From: Planctomycetota bacterium
GTDB taxonomy: Bacteria > Planctomycetota > PUPC01 > JACPCR01
Length of the DNA: 50,488 nucleotides
Assembly (NCBI GenBank): GCA_016179685.1
Contig: JACPCR010000093.1
Span: 1 to 50,488, forward strand
Reading direction: 5' to 3'
The translations under genes and the position numbers were made by a program. Of this stretch, positions 16,265 through 26,163 are shown piece by piece; positions within the stretch are counted from its first letter, which is position 1, and each line of letters starts with the position of its first letter. Below the pieces are notes generated by a model. It was not told the origin of the DNA. It made no database searches and saw nothing but the letters and a program-made list of their open reading frames with translations.

Positions 16265-17302
16265 GTGCCTGCCGATCCTCCTATGGCCCTGGCCCATAAT
16301 CCTCAAAAAGAAGACGACGAGCTGGATTTCGAGCAAACGGTCCGGCCCGAACTCTTCACAGATTTTGTCGGTCAGGTCCAGGTCCGTGAAAACCTCCAAG
16401 TCTATATTGATGCCGCCCGCCGAAGGAAGGAGTCTCTCGATCACGTCCTGCTGTGCGGGCCGCCCGGTCTTGGAAAGACCACGCTGGCCCACATCATTGC
16501 CCGGGAACTGAAGGCGGACATCAAGGTCACGTCGGGGCCAGCACTGGCTCGGCCGGGCGACCTCGCCGGTCTGCTCACTCGCCTGACTGCGGGCGACGTG
16601 CTGTTCATCGATGAAATCCATCGCCTGAGCCCGATCGTCGAGGAATACCTCTACGGGGCCATGGAGGATTTCCAGATTTCGATTGTCATCGACCAGGGCG
16701 TCAATGCCCGCAGCGTCAATCTGGTTCTCAAGCCCTTCACCCTCATCGGGGCCACCACCCGGGAAGGCCTGTTGACTTCGCCGTTCCGATCACGCTTCGG
16801 CGTGTTCGAGTCCCTCAGCTTCTATCCGTGGGAGGACCTCTGCACGATCATCCATCGCTCCGCGGGCATTTTGAAGATTCCGATCGAAGCGGACGCTGCG
16901 GAGACGCTGGCCCGGCGTTCCCGCGGCACCCCGAGGGTGGCCAACCGCCACCTTCGCCGCATTCGGGACGTCGCCCAGGTCCGCGGATCCGGTGTGATCA
17001 CCCTCCCCATCGCCGCCGAGGGAATGCAGAGACTCGGCGTCGATGACCTAGGCCTGGTCGAGATGGACAGGCGCATCCTGGCCGCCCTCATCAAGCATGG
17101 AGGCGGCCCCGTCGGGCTCAAGACCGTGGCCGTGTCCGTCGGCGAAGAGGAGGATACCATCGAGGAAGTCTACGAACCCTATCTCATCCAGGAGGGCTTC
17201 ATCACCAAGACGCCGCGGGGCCGGGTGGTCACCTCCAAGGCCTACCGGCATCTCGGGATGAAGCCCAGAAGGGACGAATCGATGGATCTCTTCAACTCAT
17301 GA
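16265..17302 (+). CDS. ruvB: Holliday junction branch-migration ATPase RuvB
   Basis: 345 residues. Walker A GPPGLGKTT (K71), Walker B LFIDEIHRL (D116), sensor-1 region GATTREGLLTSPFRSRFG with the RuvB arginine residues, and the C-terminal winged helix (EPYLIQEGFITKTPRGRVVT). Start GTG 16265 or ATG 16283; neither has a clear ribosome-binding site, and ATG 16283 would leave the AAA+ domain intact. It forms hexameric rings driving branch migration with RuvA. Its stop overlaps the next start as ATGA. Confidence 0.97.
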   Translation: MPADPPMALAHNPQKEDDELDFEQTVRPELFTDFVGQVQVRENLQVYIDAARRRKESLDHVLLCGPPGLGKTTLAHIIARELKADIKVTSGPALARPGDLAGLLTRLTAGDVLFIDEIHRLSPIVEEYLYGAMEDFQISIVIDQGVNARSVNLVLKPFTLIGATTREGLLTSPFRSRFGVFESLSFYPWEDLCTIIHRSAGILKIPIEADAAETLARRSRGTPRVANRHLRRIRDVAQVRGSGVITLPIAAEGMQRLGVDDLGLVEMDRRILAALIKHGGGPVGLKTVAVSVGEEEDTIEEVYEPYLIQEGFITKTPRGRVVTSKAYRHLGMKPRRDESMDLFNS

Positions 17303-18570
17303 GGCTCTGTCCAGTCCTTCCAAAGCTGCTCCTCACCGCTGGGGCGCTCGCCCTCGGGGTCGTCTCCTCCTGCCAAAGACCTCCACCGGCAAAAGGCGTC
17401 CCCACGGCGAAAAGGATACGCCCTTCGATCCGAGTCGTCCTCTTCACCGGCCGGACCGGCGAGGCGCTGGCCCTCGGAGTCGAGGGGCCCTGCCGGGTGC
17501 TTGCCGACCCGCCCAGCGAGATTGCCGCACGACTGCGGGGCTGGCCCGTGGGCGCCGTCCGGACCGTCGATGCCGGAATCCGGACCAGCGATGGGCTCGT
17601 CGTGAACGCGTCACGCATTCGCATCGCTCCGGAACAGGATGGCACCCTGGTGGTCGACGGCCGGCATTACCATGGAAATCTGGAACTGGTGGCCGGACCC
17701 TCCGGCATCCTGACCGCCGTCAACATCCTCCCTCTCGAAGACTACCTGGCTGGCGTCCTCGGGAGTGAAATGATGCTTTCGTGGCCACCCGCCGCTCTTC
17801 AGGTACAGGCCATCGTGTCCAGGTCATTCGCCCTCTCCCGGATGGAGAGCCAGGGGGCGGCCGAGTTCGACCTGGTAGCCGACACCCGGGACCAGAATTA
17901 CCTGGGCATGGAGAAGGAGAGCGAGATCGCACGGGAGGCCGTGAACCAGACGCGGGGTGTCGCCCTTTCCTACGGGGGAAGCGTCTTCCGGGCCTTTTAT
18001 CATTCCACGTGTGGCGGGCACACCGCGGACGTCGCCGCGGCACTCCAGCGGCCCCCCATCGGCCCCCTCGCCGGCGTCCCCTGTGGTTTCTGCCGGGAAT
18101 CGCGCTATTATGAATGGCAGTGGTCCATCCCCCTCACCGAGATGGTCCAGTGCCTGTCGCGGGCCGGGTACGCCATCCAAGGCCTGACCGGTCTTCGCCT
18201 CGATGGTGTCGGGGCCGACGGTCGCGCGGCCCGGGTGGAACTGGCCCATCCGCGGGGACAGGTCTCTTTACCCGCCACGGACCTGCGCCGCATGCTGGGT
18301 CCCGATCGTCTGAGAAGTACTTGTTTCCGGGCGCAAATTCGTGGAGAAAAAGTATACTTTGAGGGGCGGGGGTGGGGACACGGAGTCGGGTTGTGCCAGT
18401 GGGGCGCCCGGGGCATGGCGGCTGCCGGCTACACCACCGAAACGATCCTGCAACATTATTACCCCGGGGCCAAGCTGGTCACGGTCTATGACGCCGTTCC
18501 CCGAGTCGTGAGTCTCTCGTACCCTTCTCCGGACCCGCACCGGCCCCGGAACGAAGGAGACCTGAAATGA
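17299..18570 (+). CDS. SpoIID/LytB-domain lipoprotein
   Basis: 423 residues. The N-terminus has a signal peptide with a lipobox-like VSSC near residue 25, predicting an outer- or inner-membrane lipoprotein. The SpoIID/LytB core includes LPLEDYLAGVLGSEM, VQAIVSRSFAL, the YHSTCGGHT motif and GRGWGHGVGLCQWGARGMA. SpoIID is a lytic transglycosylase acting on denuded peptidoglycan in Bacillus engulfment; homologues are common in non-sporulating bacteria with roles in wall remodelling. Start ATG 17299 overlaps ruvB by 4 nt, and its stop overlaps yajC by 4 nt, so it is translationally coupled in this operon. Confidence 0.88.
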   Translation: MRLCPVLPKLLLTAGALALGVVSSCQRPPPAKGVPTAKRIRPSIRVVLFTGRTGEALALGVEGPCRVLADPPSEIAARLRGWPVGAVRTVDAGIRTSDGLVVNASRIRIAPEQDGTLVVDGRHYHGNLELVAGPSGILTAVNILPLEDYLAGVLGSEMMLSWPPAALQVQAIVSRSFALSRMESQGAAEFDLVADTRDQNYLGMEKESEIAREAVNQTRGVALSYGGSVFRAFYHSTCGGHTADVAAALQRPPIGPLAGVPCGFCRESRYYEWQWSIPLTEMVQCLSRAGYAIQGLTGLRLDGVGADGRAARVELAHPRGQVSLPATDLRRMLGPDRLRSTCFRAQIRGEKVYFEGRGWGHGVGLCQWGARGMAAAGYTTETILQHYYPGAKLVTVYDAVPRVVSLSYPSPDPHRPRNEGDLK

Positions 18571-19007
18571 CGCAGAACATGATGCGGAATGCCGCCCCTC
18601 TCCTGATGGCCCTGCTCCTGGCCCCCCCGTGCCTCGATGCTCAAACATCGGGAGCATCACCCGCGGGACGCCAGGCCCCTTCGCTCTGGGAAGGGCTCTT
18701 CAGCATGCTGCCCATGCTGGTCGTCTTCGGCGTCGTCATGTACCTCTTCGCCATCCGGCCACAGCAGAAGCAGGAGCGGGCCCGGAGAGAAATGCTCGAT
18801 AACTTGAAAAAGAACGACCGTGTGGTGACGGCGGGCGGCCTCCACGGAACCGTCAACGTCATCCGAAACGATACCGTGCTCCTCACCGTCGCCGACAATG
18901 TGCAGCTCAAATTCAACAAGAGCGCCATTCAAACCGTCCTGAAAAAGGCCGCTCCAGAGGATGAAGAGTCCGCACCTCAGCAAGATTCCAGTGAAAGGAG
19001 TTCATGA
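18567..19007 (+). CDS. yajC: Sec translocon accessory subunit YajC
   Basis: 146 residues. A signal-like hydrophobic N-terminus precedes the YajC helix (MLPMLVVFGVVMYLFAIRPQ) and the conserved KQERARREMLDNLKKNDRVVTAGGLHGTV region split across the helix boundary. Typical YajC lacks the extra N-terminal hydrophobic segment, so this one may be processed or have two helices. YajC associates with SecDF at the SecYEG channel. Start and stop overlap its neighbours as ATGA. Confidence 0.93.
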   Translation: MTQNMMRNAAPLLMALLLAPPCLDAQTSGASPAGRQAPSLWEGLFSMLPMLVVFGVVMYLFAIRPQQKQERARREMLDNLKKNDRVVTAGGLHGTVNVIRNDTVLLTVADNVQLKFNKSAIQTVLKKAAPEDEESAPQQDSSERSS

Positions 19008-22000
19008 GCGAGAATATTCGAAACCGGATGACCGTGATCGCGCTGGTGCTCTTCTTCTCCGCCCTCTTCGTCTGGCCCCCGTTTGACGACCCCATCCTGG
19101 TGGTCCGGACGGTCGAGCGAATCCGCGGGACAACCGGGTTGCTCAAGGATAAGCTTCTGGACTGGAAGACCGGGCAGCCTCTGGTGAAGCAGCGGGATAT
19201 CCTGGCCGAAGACGACCGGCACGTGGTCCAGGTGCACGAGGGGTCCTGGTATCGGTTTCTCATTCGCAGCCGGTTCGATGCGACGCCGCCCTCGGTCCGC
19301 GAGAACCTGGTGGAAGAAACGGAACGTGAGTTTCCCTCGGCGGAGGGTGGAAGCCGGAAGCTCAAGGTGCGCCTCATCCGCTACCGGCAGGAAATTCGTG
19401 TCCCCCATACGCTCAACCTGGGTCTCGATCTCAGCGGCGGAACGGAACTCGTCTATCGCATCGAGATGGTGCAAGAAGCCTCGGCGGGCAGTCCCGCCCA
19501 GGCCGAGGACAGCGCCTTCAAGCAGCGCCTGGCCGTCGCCTCACGGACCGAGGCCGTGGTGGACATCATCAAGCGGCGGGTGGACATCCTGGGCCTGAAG
19601 GAGCCGCGTATCCAGACCCAGGGGTCCGATCGCATCCTGATCCAGATTCCGGGGAAGGAAAAGCAGCAGATCGAAGAAATCAAGAAAGTCATCCAGACTT
19701 CCGGCCGCCTCGAGTTCAAGATCGTCGAAGATAACGTTGAACTGAAAAAGGACGCCGAGCATCACGACCTGCCCGACCACAAGTGGTATCCGCTGGAAAA
19801 AGAAAGCAACAACGAAGATGAGCCCGAGAAGCTGCTGATCAAGACGCGGGACCCGTACGAGGTCACGGGCGGCGACTTGGCCGCGGCCTATCCGACACAG
19901 GATTCGAATGGCCTGCCCGCCGTCGGCTTCCGCTTCAAGGCTGGCCGGGGCATGCGCTTCGGCTGGATGACCCGCGACAACATCGGCAAGCGGATTGCCA
20001 TCATCCTGGACGGCAGGGTCTTCTCCGCACCGGTGGTCCGCAGCCAGATCGACGACGTCGGCATCATCGAAGGGGGTGCCAAAGGATTCACCTACCAGGA
20101 GGCAAAAAACCTGGCCACCATCCTTTCCGCTGGAAGCCTCCCGGCCGACCTCAAACAGGAACGCGAGGAAGAGGTCAGCCCGTTCATCGGAGACGATTCC
20201 ATCCGCAGCGGTTTCCAGGCCATCTTGCTCGGCGGCCTCCTCGTGTTTGTCTTCATGATCCTGTACTACTTCGTCGGCGGCATGGTGACGGACCTTGCCC
20301 TGGCTTTCAATATCCTGATCCTGCTCGCGTCCGTGGCGGTGTTCCACGCCACCCTGACGCTCCCGGGCATCGCGGGCATCCTCCTGACCGTCGGCATGGC
20401 CGTGGACGCCAACGTCCTCGTGTTCGAGCGCATGCGTGAGGAACTGGGAAAACGGGCGACCACCTTCCAGGCTCTCGAGGCCGGCTACGAGCGCGCCTTC
20501 TTGACGATCTTCGACTCCAACCTGACCACCATCATCACGGCCGTCATCCTGATTTACTTGGGGACCGGACCCGTGCGCGGCTTCGGCATCACCCTCACGT
20601 TGGGCATCCTGGCCAGCCTCTTCACCGGCGTCTACGTCACTCGCACCCTTCTGACCTGGATGATGGAAAAGAACGTCCTCAAAGAAATCCGAATGATCCG
20701 GATGGCATTCATCCAGGACGTCCAGTTCGATTTCCTCCGCTGGGGCAAGGCCGCCATCATCGCTTCGACCACGGTCATCCTCGCCGGCTTGGTCTTCTTC
20801 TTCGCCCGCGGAGGGGACAATTTTGATATCGACTTCAAGGGTGGCTACCTCATCCACATCAAGCTGAGGGAACCGAGGACGACGGAAGATATCCGCCGCA
20901 TCGTCGGGAAGGCCGACCTCCGCAAGCCGGAAGTCCAGCAGTACGGCCCCTCGACGCCACGAGGCGTCACCGATTTCATCATCCGTACCGAGAAGGACTA
21001 CGGCTTCGATTTCGAAAAGATGCCCGAACGGTCGGCCGATTCCCGCATCACGGCGACCCTCAGCTTCCGCGATCGCGTGGATGCACGAATCGTTCGCGAT
21101 CGGCTCAGCGAAAGCTTCAACGGGGTCAAGGCCGATGCGGTCGAAAAGTCCGACGGTAAACGGGTCTCCGTCTCCTTCCGCGACGAGGGCCAGGACCTCG
21201 ACGAGACCCGCCGCCACATCCGCCGGGTCATCGAAGCCATGCCCAAGTGGGACCTCCTGAACGTCCCCGAGCTGCGGGAAGTCCTCCTGCCCGAGGCCGT
21301 TCAGGTCGCCGGGGACGCCATGAAGGTCAACCTGATGGAGGCCGCCAGCCCCGATGCTCTTCAGAAAAAACTCCAAGATTACGGTTTCATGGGGTTTGAG
21401 GTCCGGGGCGACCCGGCCACCGGGAAGGACGGCGGGTTCTCGAGCCTCGAGGTCCGGGGCGACCCTGAGCGTTTCCGGGACCTCGAGGACGTTGTCCGAA
21501 ACAAGTGTGGGCTGGAGCTGGCCGAGCCCTTTCCCCGGTACACGCAGATCGGGACCGCGGTGGCCGGGGACCTCCAGTGGAAGGCCATCGCCGCCCTCAT
21601 CCTGTCCTGGGTCGCCATCCTGATCTACGTGGGCATCCGCTTTCATGGCATCAAGTACGGCGTCGCAGCCATCGTCGCCCTCGTCCACGACGCCCTGTTC
21701 ACCATCATCGCCCTTTCCGTCGCCGATTACTTCGGGCTCGTCGATGGCAAGATCAACCTCACCATGATCGCAGCCGTCCTGACGATCATCGGCTATTCGG
21801 TCAATGACACCATCGTCATTTTCGACCGCGTCCGGGAAAATGTGCAGGCCAACAATCGACCCTCGGAATTCGTCCGGCTCGTTAACCTCAGCAACAACCA
21901 GATGCTGGGCCGGACCATCCTGACGAACGGCGTAACCCTCCTTTCCGTGCTGGCCCTCTTCCTGTGGGGCGGCGGCGTGATCAACGGCTTCGCCTTCGCC

Positions 22001-22105
22001 CTCCTGGCTGGCATGGTCTCAGGCACCTATTCCACCATCTTCGTTGCTTGCCCCGTCATCGCTTGGTGGGACCGATTCTTCAAGACCCCCGAGACCGCCT
22101 CGTAG
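19004..22105 (+). CDS. secDF: SecD-SecF fusion, protein translocase subunit
   Basis: 1033 residues combining SecD and SecF. The SecD part shows NLGLDLSGGTEL near residue 138, the P1 periplasmic domain (VDIIKRRVDILGLKEPRI, IQIPGKEKQQIEEIK) and six helices including GGMVTDLALAFNI and TVGMAVDANVLVFERMREEL. The SecF part starts near residue 600 (NFDIDFKGGYLIHIKL), with a long P4 domain and final helices with IIGYSVNDTIVIFDRVREN. SecDF uses proton motive force to pull proteins from SecYEG. Fusions are usually about 750-850 residues; this one is longer, with an enlarged SecF periplasmic domain. It is the last gene of the ruv-sec run. Confidence 0.96.
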   Translation: MSENIRNRMTVIALVLFFSALFVWPPFDDPILVVRTVERIRGTTGLLKDKLLDWKTGQPLVKQRDILAEDDRHVVQVHEGSWYRFLIRSRFDATPPSVRENLVEETEREFPSAEGGSRKLKVRLIRYRQEIRVPHTLNLGLDLSGGTELVYRIEMVQEASAGSPAQAEDSAFKQRLAVASRTEAVVDIIKRRVDILGLKEPRIQTQGSDRILIQIPGKEKQQIEEIKKVIQTSGRLEFKIVEDNVELKKDAEHHDLPDHKWYPLEKESNNEDEPEKLLIKTRDPYEVTGGDLAAAYPTQDSNGLPAVGFRFKAGRGMRFGWMTRDNIGKRIAIILDGRVFSAPVVRSQIDDVGIIEGGAKGFTYQEAKNLATILSAGSLPADLKQEREEEVSPFIGDDSIRSGFQAILLGGLLVFVFMILYYFVGGMVTDLALAFNILILLASVAVFHATLTLPGIAGILLTVGMAVDANVLVFERMREELGKRATTFQALEAGYERAFLTIFDSNLTTIITAVILIYLGTGPVRGFGITLTLGILASLFTGVYVTRTLLTWMMEKNVLKEIRMIRMAFIQDVQFDFLRWGKAAIIASTTVILAGLVFFFARGGDNFDIDFKGGYLIHIKLREPRTTEDIRRIVGKADLRKPEVQQYGPSTPRGVTDFIIRTEKDYGFDFEKMPERSADSRITATLSFRDRVDARIVRDRLSESFNGVKADAVEKSDGKRVSVSFRDEGQDLDETRRHIRRVIEAMPKWDLLNVPELREVLLPEAVQVAGDAMKVNLMEAASPDALQKKLQDYGFMGFEVRGDPATGKDGGFSSLEVRGDPERFRDLEDVVRNKCGLELAEPFPRYTQIGTAVAGDLQWKAIAALILSWVAILIYVGIRFHGIKYGVAAIVALVHDALFTIIALSVADYFGLVDGKINLTMIAAVLTIIGYSVNDTIVIFDRVRENVQANNRPSEFVRLVNLSNNQMLGRTILTNGVTLLSVLALFLWGGGVINGFAFALLAGMVSGTYSTIFVACPVIAWWDRFFKTPETAS

Positions 22106-22146
22106 GCGAGCTTGGTAGTGGTGCACCCGCACTTCCGATCTCGCCT
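22103..22146. terminator. Palindrome family D, copy 3, after secDF
   Basis: AGGCGAGCTTGGTAGTG and CACTTCCGATCTCGCCT form an imperfect stem beginning at the secDF stop codon. It belongs to the family at 6639, 15551 and 42051 and probably closes the operon transcript. No T-tract. Confidence 0.55.
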
Positions 22147-22158
22147 GCTTTACGCGCT

Positions 22159-23328
22159 ATGAAAATCACGAAAATCGAGCTCATCCACGCCTCTCGGGGC
22201 GTCACCGTCCATGCCGGTGAGATCGGCTGGTCCTGGGTGCGGGTCCATTCCGACGAAGGCCAGGTGGGCCTCGGGGAGAGCTATCCCCTGGGTGAAGCCG
22301 AACGGGGAGTTATCCGCGGCGCCCTGGCTCGCGTGCTGCTCGGGCAGGACCCGCGGGACGTCGAACGCCTCTGGCAGGACCTGTTCCTGTCGATCAGTTA
22401 CTTCGGCTGGGCGGGCGCGGAGATGCGGGCCATCAGCGCCCTGGACATCGCCCTCTGGGACCTCCTCGGCAAGACCACGGGCCAGCCCATCTGGCAGCTC
22501 CTCGGCGGCAAGTCTCGTGACAGGATCCGCACCTACAATACCTGCTACGATCACCTCTACGACTTTAACCGCGTCGATACTTCGGACGGCCTCGGTGAAG
22601 CGGGGAAGCTGGCCCGCGAGCTCCTCCTCGGCGGCATCCGAGCGATGAAAGTATGGCCCTTTGACGCCGCCGCCAGAAAGAATCGGGGACAGTTCATCAC
22701 CCGCTCAGAGCTCCAGGCAGGCCTGCGGCCCGTCCAGCAAATCCGGGACGCCGTCGGAGAGGACATGGACATCGCCATGGAATTCCATGGGCTGTGGAAC
22801 GTCCCGTGCGCCATCCGCATCGCACAGTCGCTCGAACCCTACCATATCCTCTGGCTCGAGGAAATGCTTCCGCAGGACAATCTCAAGGCCTACGCCATGC
22901 TGGCCCGGCACGTCGTTCAGCCCCTGTGCATCAGCGAGAGACTGATGACGCGTTTCCAGTTCCGCGAGCTCCTCGACCTGGGAATCGCCCAGTTCATCAT
23001 GCCGGATATCGCCTGGTGCGGCGGCATCACCGAGGCCCGGAAGATCGCCTGCATGGCCGACACCTCTTATCTGCCCCTCGCGCCCCACAACTGCGGGGGA
23101 CCCGTCCTCCACGCCGCCTCGCTCCACCTCGCCACCCACGTCCCCAACCTCTTCATCCTCGAAAGCGTGCGCCGACACTACCTCGTGGATTACCCCGACA
23201 TCGTCTCAGACGCCCTCGCACCTCGTGACGGCGTCTTCGGCCCGCCAGCGGCGCCCGGGCTCGGCATCTACCTCCGGCCCGAATTCCTCAAGTGCCCCGG
23301 CGTCCAGATCGAGACCATCGAGAACTAA
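22159..23328 (+). CDS. Enolase-superfamily enzyme (mandelate racemase / sugar-acid dehydratase type)
   Basis: 389 residues. The N-terminal capping domain is followed by a TIM barrel with metal ligands in MDIAMEFHGLWN, ILWLEEML and CISERL. PLAPHNCGGPV near residue 310 supplies the catalytic histidine typical of mannonate/galactonate dehydratase-like members. Such enzymes dehydrate acid sugars. ATG 22159 is chosen because MKITKIELIHASR is the standard N-terminus; the longer frame overlaps secDF. The substrate is not determined. The deacetylase-like gene follows 50 nt later. Confidence 0.87.
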   Translation: MKITKIELIHASRGVTVHAGEIGWSWVRVHSDEGQVGLGESYPLGEAERGVIRGALARVLLGQDPRDVERLWQDLFLSISYFGWAGAEMRAISALDIALWDLLGKTTGQPIWQLLGGKSRDRIRTYNTCYDHLYDFNRVDTSDGLGEAGKLARELLLGGIRAMKVWPFDAAARKNRGQFITRSELQAGLRPVQQIRDAVGEDMDIAMEFHGLWNVPCAIRIAQSLEPYHILWLEEMLPQDNLKAYAMLARHVVQPLCISERLMTRFQFRELLDLGIAQFIMPDIAWCGGITEARKIACMADTSYLPLAPHNCGGPVLHAASLHLATHVPNLFILESVRRHYLVDYPDIVSDALAPRDGVFGPPAAPGLGIYLRPEFLKCPGVQIETIEN

Positions 23329-23377
23329 GCGCTGGGACGACAAAACTGGAAAAACGTTTTAAGTTTGAATCGTAACC

Positions 23378-24421
23378 ATGGCCGCACTCCAAGCCGCCGG
23401 GCCTTCGACTCGCCGTGAGGGTGTTCCGATCACGCTGATCATTGACGATCCCGCGCCTCTCGTGAACGTCTTCTGGTGGCACGCCGCAGACTCCCAGAAG
23501 ACCGATCACCCCACCCAGCAATCCGGCGAGCCCGTGGCGCGGGACGTCCCGACCGATTTCCTCGAAGAGTTTGCGGAAGTTATCGCCCGTTGGGGCGTCC
23601 GCGGCAAGTTTTCTGTCCTCCCCTACCCCGCGGGCCTGGGCAAGATCAGTGAGGGCTGGCCCGGGGCCGACCCCTCGGACCTCCGGCGCTGGAATCGGAT
23701 CGCCCGCGAACGCGTCATGCCGTTCATGGACATCACCCCGGAGATTCTCACTCACGCGAAGGCGGTAGACATCGACACCCTGTCCCTTCTGGCGGAGAAC
23801 GAACGCGACTGGGCCTCGCACCAGACCGCGGCAACGCTGACACCCTACATCGCCTGTGCCTTGCGTCTCCTCAACGAGGTGGGCCTCGAGGCCACAGGCG
23901 TCACCTCGCCCTGGGATTTCGGCCGGGAGGTCGAGCCGGACTACCGGGCCGCCATTCGCCGGGCCATGAAGGAAGTCAACCGCCGCGGGCAGACCTGGTA
24001 CTTCCTGCACACCAGCTCCCGCGGGACCGAGTTCCTGTCGCAGGTGGTCCATCGAGAGGGCGACGACTGGCTCGTCAGCCTGGTCTCGCAGGCCGGCGAC
24101 TTCCTCTGGCGGACGATGGAAACGAAAGAAGCCGGGCCGGAGGTCGTGCGCTCCGTGGCGGACCTGCACCTGACGGAGGATGGCCGAAACGGCCGCTTGG
24201 CGGAACTGTTCCACGCCGGCACTCCGATCGTCTTCCACACCCACTGGCAGAGCCTTTACTCGAACGGCCGCCGTACGGGCCTGAAGGCCCTCGAAGAAGT
24301 GGGCCGCCGCATCGCCCGCGCCTGGGGTGCCGGAGCCCGGTGGGTCACCTGCGACGAACTGGCACGAGAGATCGCGGCCGGGCAAGCTCACCAATCCAAT
24401 CGGGTTTCCGGGTCGGTTTGA
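23378..24421 (+). CDS. Polysaccharide-deacetylase-like protein (weakly recognised)
   Basis: 347 residues, cytoplasmic (no signal peptide). ITLIIDDPAPLVN near residue 18 resembles the metal-binding double-Asp start of NodB-fold deacetylases, and WGVRGKFSVLPYP fits the next strand. HTHWQSLY near residue 285 could supply metal histidines. The rest does not match a family I can name. It follows the enolase-superfamily gene and may act on a related glycan or sugar. Confidence in the function is low, though the coding potential is high. Confidence 0.5.
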   Translation: MAALQAAGPSTRREGVPITLIIDDPAPLVNVFWWHAADSQKTDHPTQQSGEPVARDVPTDFLEEFAEVIARWGVRGKFSVLPYPAGLGKISEGWPGADPSDLRRWNRIARERVMPFMDITPEILTHAKAVDIDTLSLLAENERDWASHQTAATLTPYIACALRLLNEVGLEATGVTSPWDFGREVEPDYRAAIRRAMKEVNRRGQTWYFLHTSSRGTEFLSQVVHREGDDWLVSLVSQAGDFLWRTMETKEAGPEVVRSVADLHLTEDGRNGRLAELFHAGTPIVFHTHWQSLYSNGRRTGLKALEEVGRRIARAWGAGARWVTCDELAREIAAGQAHQSNRVSGSV

Positions 24422-24432
24422 CGCAGCGCTTC

Positions 24433-24503
24433 CTTAAGGCGGGCGAAGCCCGCAACCCAACTAGGCTCGGAAAGATGTCAGGTGTCAGGAATCAACTGAC
24501 ACC
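24433..24503 (+). repeat. Dispersed repeat family A, copy 4
   Basis: CTTAAGGCGGGCGAAGCCCG, CAACCCAACTAGGCTCGG and then GTGTCAGGAATCAACTGACAC, a 7-bp hairpin arm pair, directly after the deacetylase-like stop. Same orientation as copy 1. Confidence 0.8.
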
Positions 24504-24583
24504 CAACACGCCTCCCACTGGGATCAGTCTGGCGGGACACCTCTCAACTTCTTCGCGCGGCGTGGGTAAGCGACATCCTAACT

Positions 24584-25900
24584 CTAAGGGATTCCGGGTA
24601 TCTTCAGCAGCGTGAACGGACAGATGATGGTGACGTAGACCGTCCCGTCGCGTGCAACGATCAGCGCCATGTGGTGATAGAGGGGCGTCAGAACTCCGTC
24701 CGGAAGATGGTGATATCCATGGCTCCAGGGCGGAGGCTTCCCGTCGGCCCGGGGACGAAAATCGAAAAAGTCCGGATTCTTGACCGCCAGCACCCCGAGG
24801 TCTTCCCGCTCTCCTGCCCGGGGATCGTATCGGGCGAGATGGTGCAGGTAACCGCCGCCGAATCCGGTATCATTGTCCACGCGGATGACGGCGTAGACGC
24901 GCCCGTCGGGGCCAAGGCTCAATGCCGAACGCGAGTCCGGGTTTTTCCCCTCGATCAGGCGGCCGAGGCTTCGGCCGATCACCGCCGGGCCCTCGCTGGC
25001 TAGGTCCAGCTCAAAAAGCGTCGAGTCGTTCATCAGGAGGAGATAGGCCGTCCGGCCGTCCCGGGCCAGAATCCACGTGGGAATGGAGCTCGCGTTCGCC
25101 CGAGCGAATTTTTTCCCATCGACCAGAATGTCCCGGACCGCCCTATCGCCGGTGGCAGGATCATACTGCGCAAGTTGAAAATCACGGGTGATCGCGTTGG
25201 CGCGGCCACGCCCATCGACCAGCGTGCTCGCATACGGAGTCAACATCGGCCCCAGCTCGCTATAGACCCGTGTCTTCAGGTCCAGCTTCATCCAGTGCTG
25301 GTCCTCGCACGTCACGGCATAGAGAACGCCACGGGCCTCGTCGGCAACCGTGTCGATCACCCCCTGCCCGGGAAACGGCATCCCGAGATTCTCCCCTTGG
25401 CCCGTCTGCGGATCGTAGGTCATGACGTACCCGCCAGGATACTCCAAGGTGTCGCCTTCCCTGCGATAGCCCTGCTTGCTTCCCACGTAGACCCTGCCCG
25501 ATGGGCCCACGAAGTTCCGGGTGTGGATTTTCGATTGCGCCGCGTAGCCGGTGGCCATCAGGCCGCAAACCCGATGGGTGTCGATGACCACTTTCTGCTG
25601 GCCCGTGGCAGGGTCCAGCTCCACAAGGTAGGCGTTGAGGTTGTACTTGGCCGTGCCGATGTAAATCTGCCCGTCTCGGCCCTCGCAGAGAGAGAAGTAG
25701 CCGGACTCGTCCGAATGCGTATCGGGCAGGATATGCCAGGCCTGGCCCCACACGTAACGAAAGGGTGGCTGGGGCGCTGTTTCCGCCGCCAGGCTCGCGG
25801 CCACGGACAGGAAGAACAGGGACCAGGAGCGGCCGGCATCCGGCCGAGCACCATCCCTCTCACGCATCGGACCGTTGGACGCTTGCTTTCGCTTTCTCAT
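24584..25900 (-). CDS. Secreted beta-propeller protein
   Basis: 438 residues. A basic N-terminus precedes a hydrophobic export segment (WSLFFLSVAASLAAE); ATG 25867 would give a cleaner signal peptide than ATG 25900. The mature part has repeating blade-like units such as DGQIYIGTAKYNLNAYLVE, SGRVYVGSKQG, ARGVLYAVTCED, DGRVYAVIRVDN and DGTVYVTIIC, with DPATG/DPQTG turns, characteristic of a six- or seven-bladed propeller. No catalytic motif is evident. It may bind or degrade an extracellular polymer. It converges on the plus-strand deacetylase-like gene. Confidence 0.75.
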   Translation of the reverse strand: MRKRKQASNGPMRERDGARPDAGRSWSLFFLSVAASLAAETAPQPPFRYVWGQAWHILPDTHSDESGYFSLCEGRDGQIYIGTAKYNLNAYLVELDPATGQQKVVIDTHRVCGLMATGYAAQSKIHTRNFVGPSGRVYVGSKQGYRREGDTLEYPGGYVMTYDPQTGQGENLGMPFPGQGVIDTVADEARGVLYAVTCEDQHWMKLDLKTRVYSELGPMLTPYASTLVDGRGRANAITRDFQLAQYDPATGDRAVRDILVDGKKFARANASSIPTWILARDGRTAYLLLMNDSTLFELDLASEGPAVIGRSLGRLIEGKNPDSRSALSLGPDGRVYAVIRVDNDTGFGGGYLHHLARYDPRAGEREDLGVLAVKNPDFFDFRPRADGKPPPWSHGYHHLPDGVLTPLYHHMALIVARDGTVYVTIICPFTLLKIPGIP

Positions 25901-26163
25901 AAATCATACCGGCCGACCTTCGACAGGTCTTCATCGCTTCCGTACTCTCACTCTCTCGAACAAGTCCTTTCCAAGCGGGGCCGCTCGACGTTACGATTCC
26001 TCCATCCGCGGCCCATCGCCGAAGAGTTGCAAAAACTTTATAAAAGTGGCCGTCGAATGTCTATCGCACGATCGTTGCGCGGTTCGCCGGCAGCGTCTGG
26101 AACGCGGGCTTTACCTCCGTGACTGCTTGGGATTTTCAGGCATGGCTTCTTGAGGAGATGAAC

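Noticed and set aside
19541..21688. A 715-codon open frame on the minus strand
   Set aside because: Antisense shadow of secDF with no recognisable fold.
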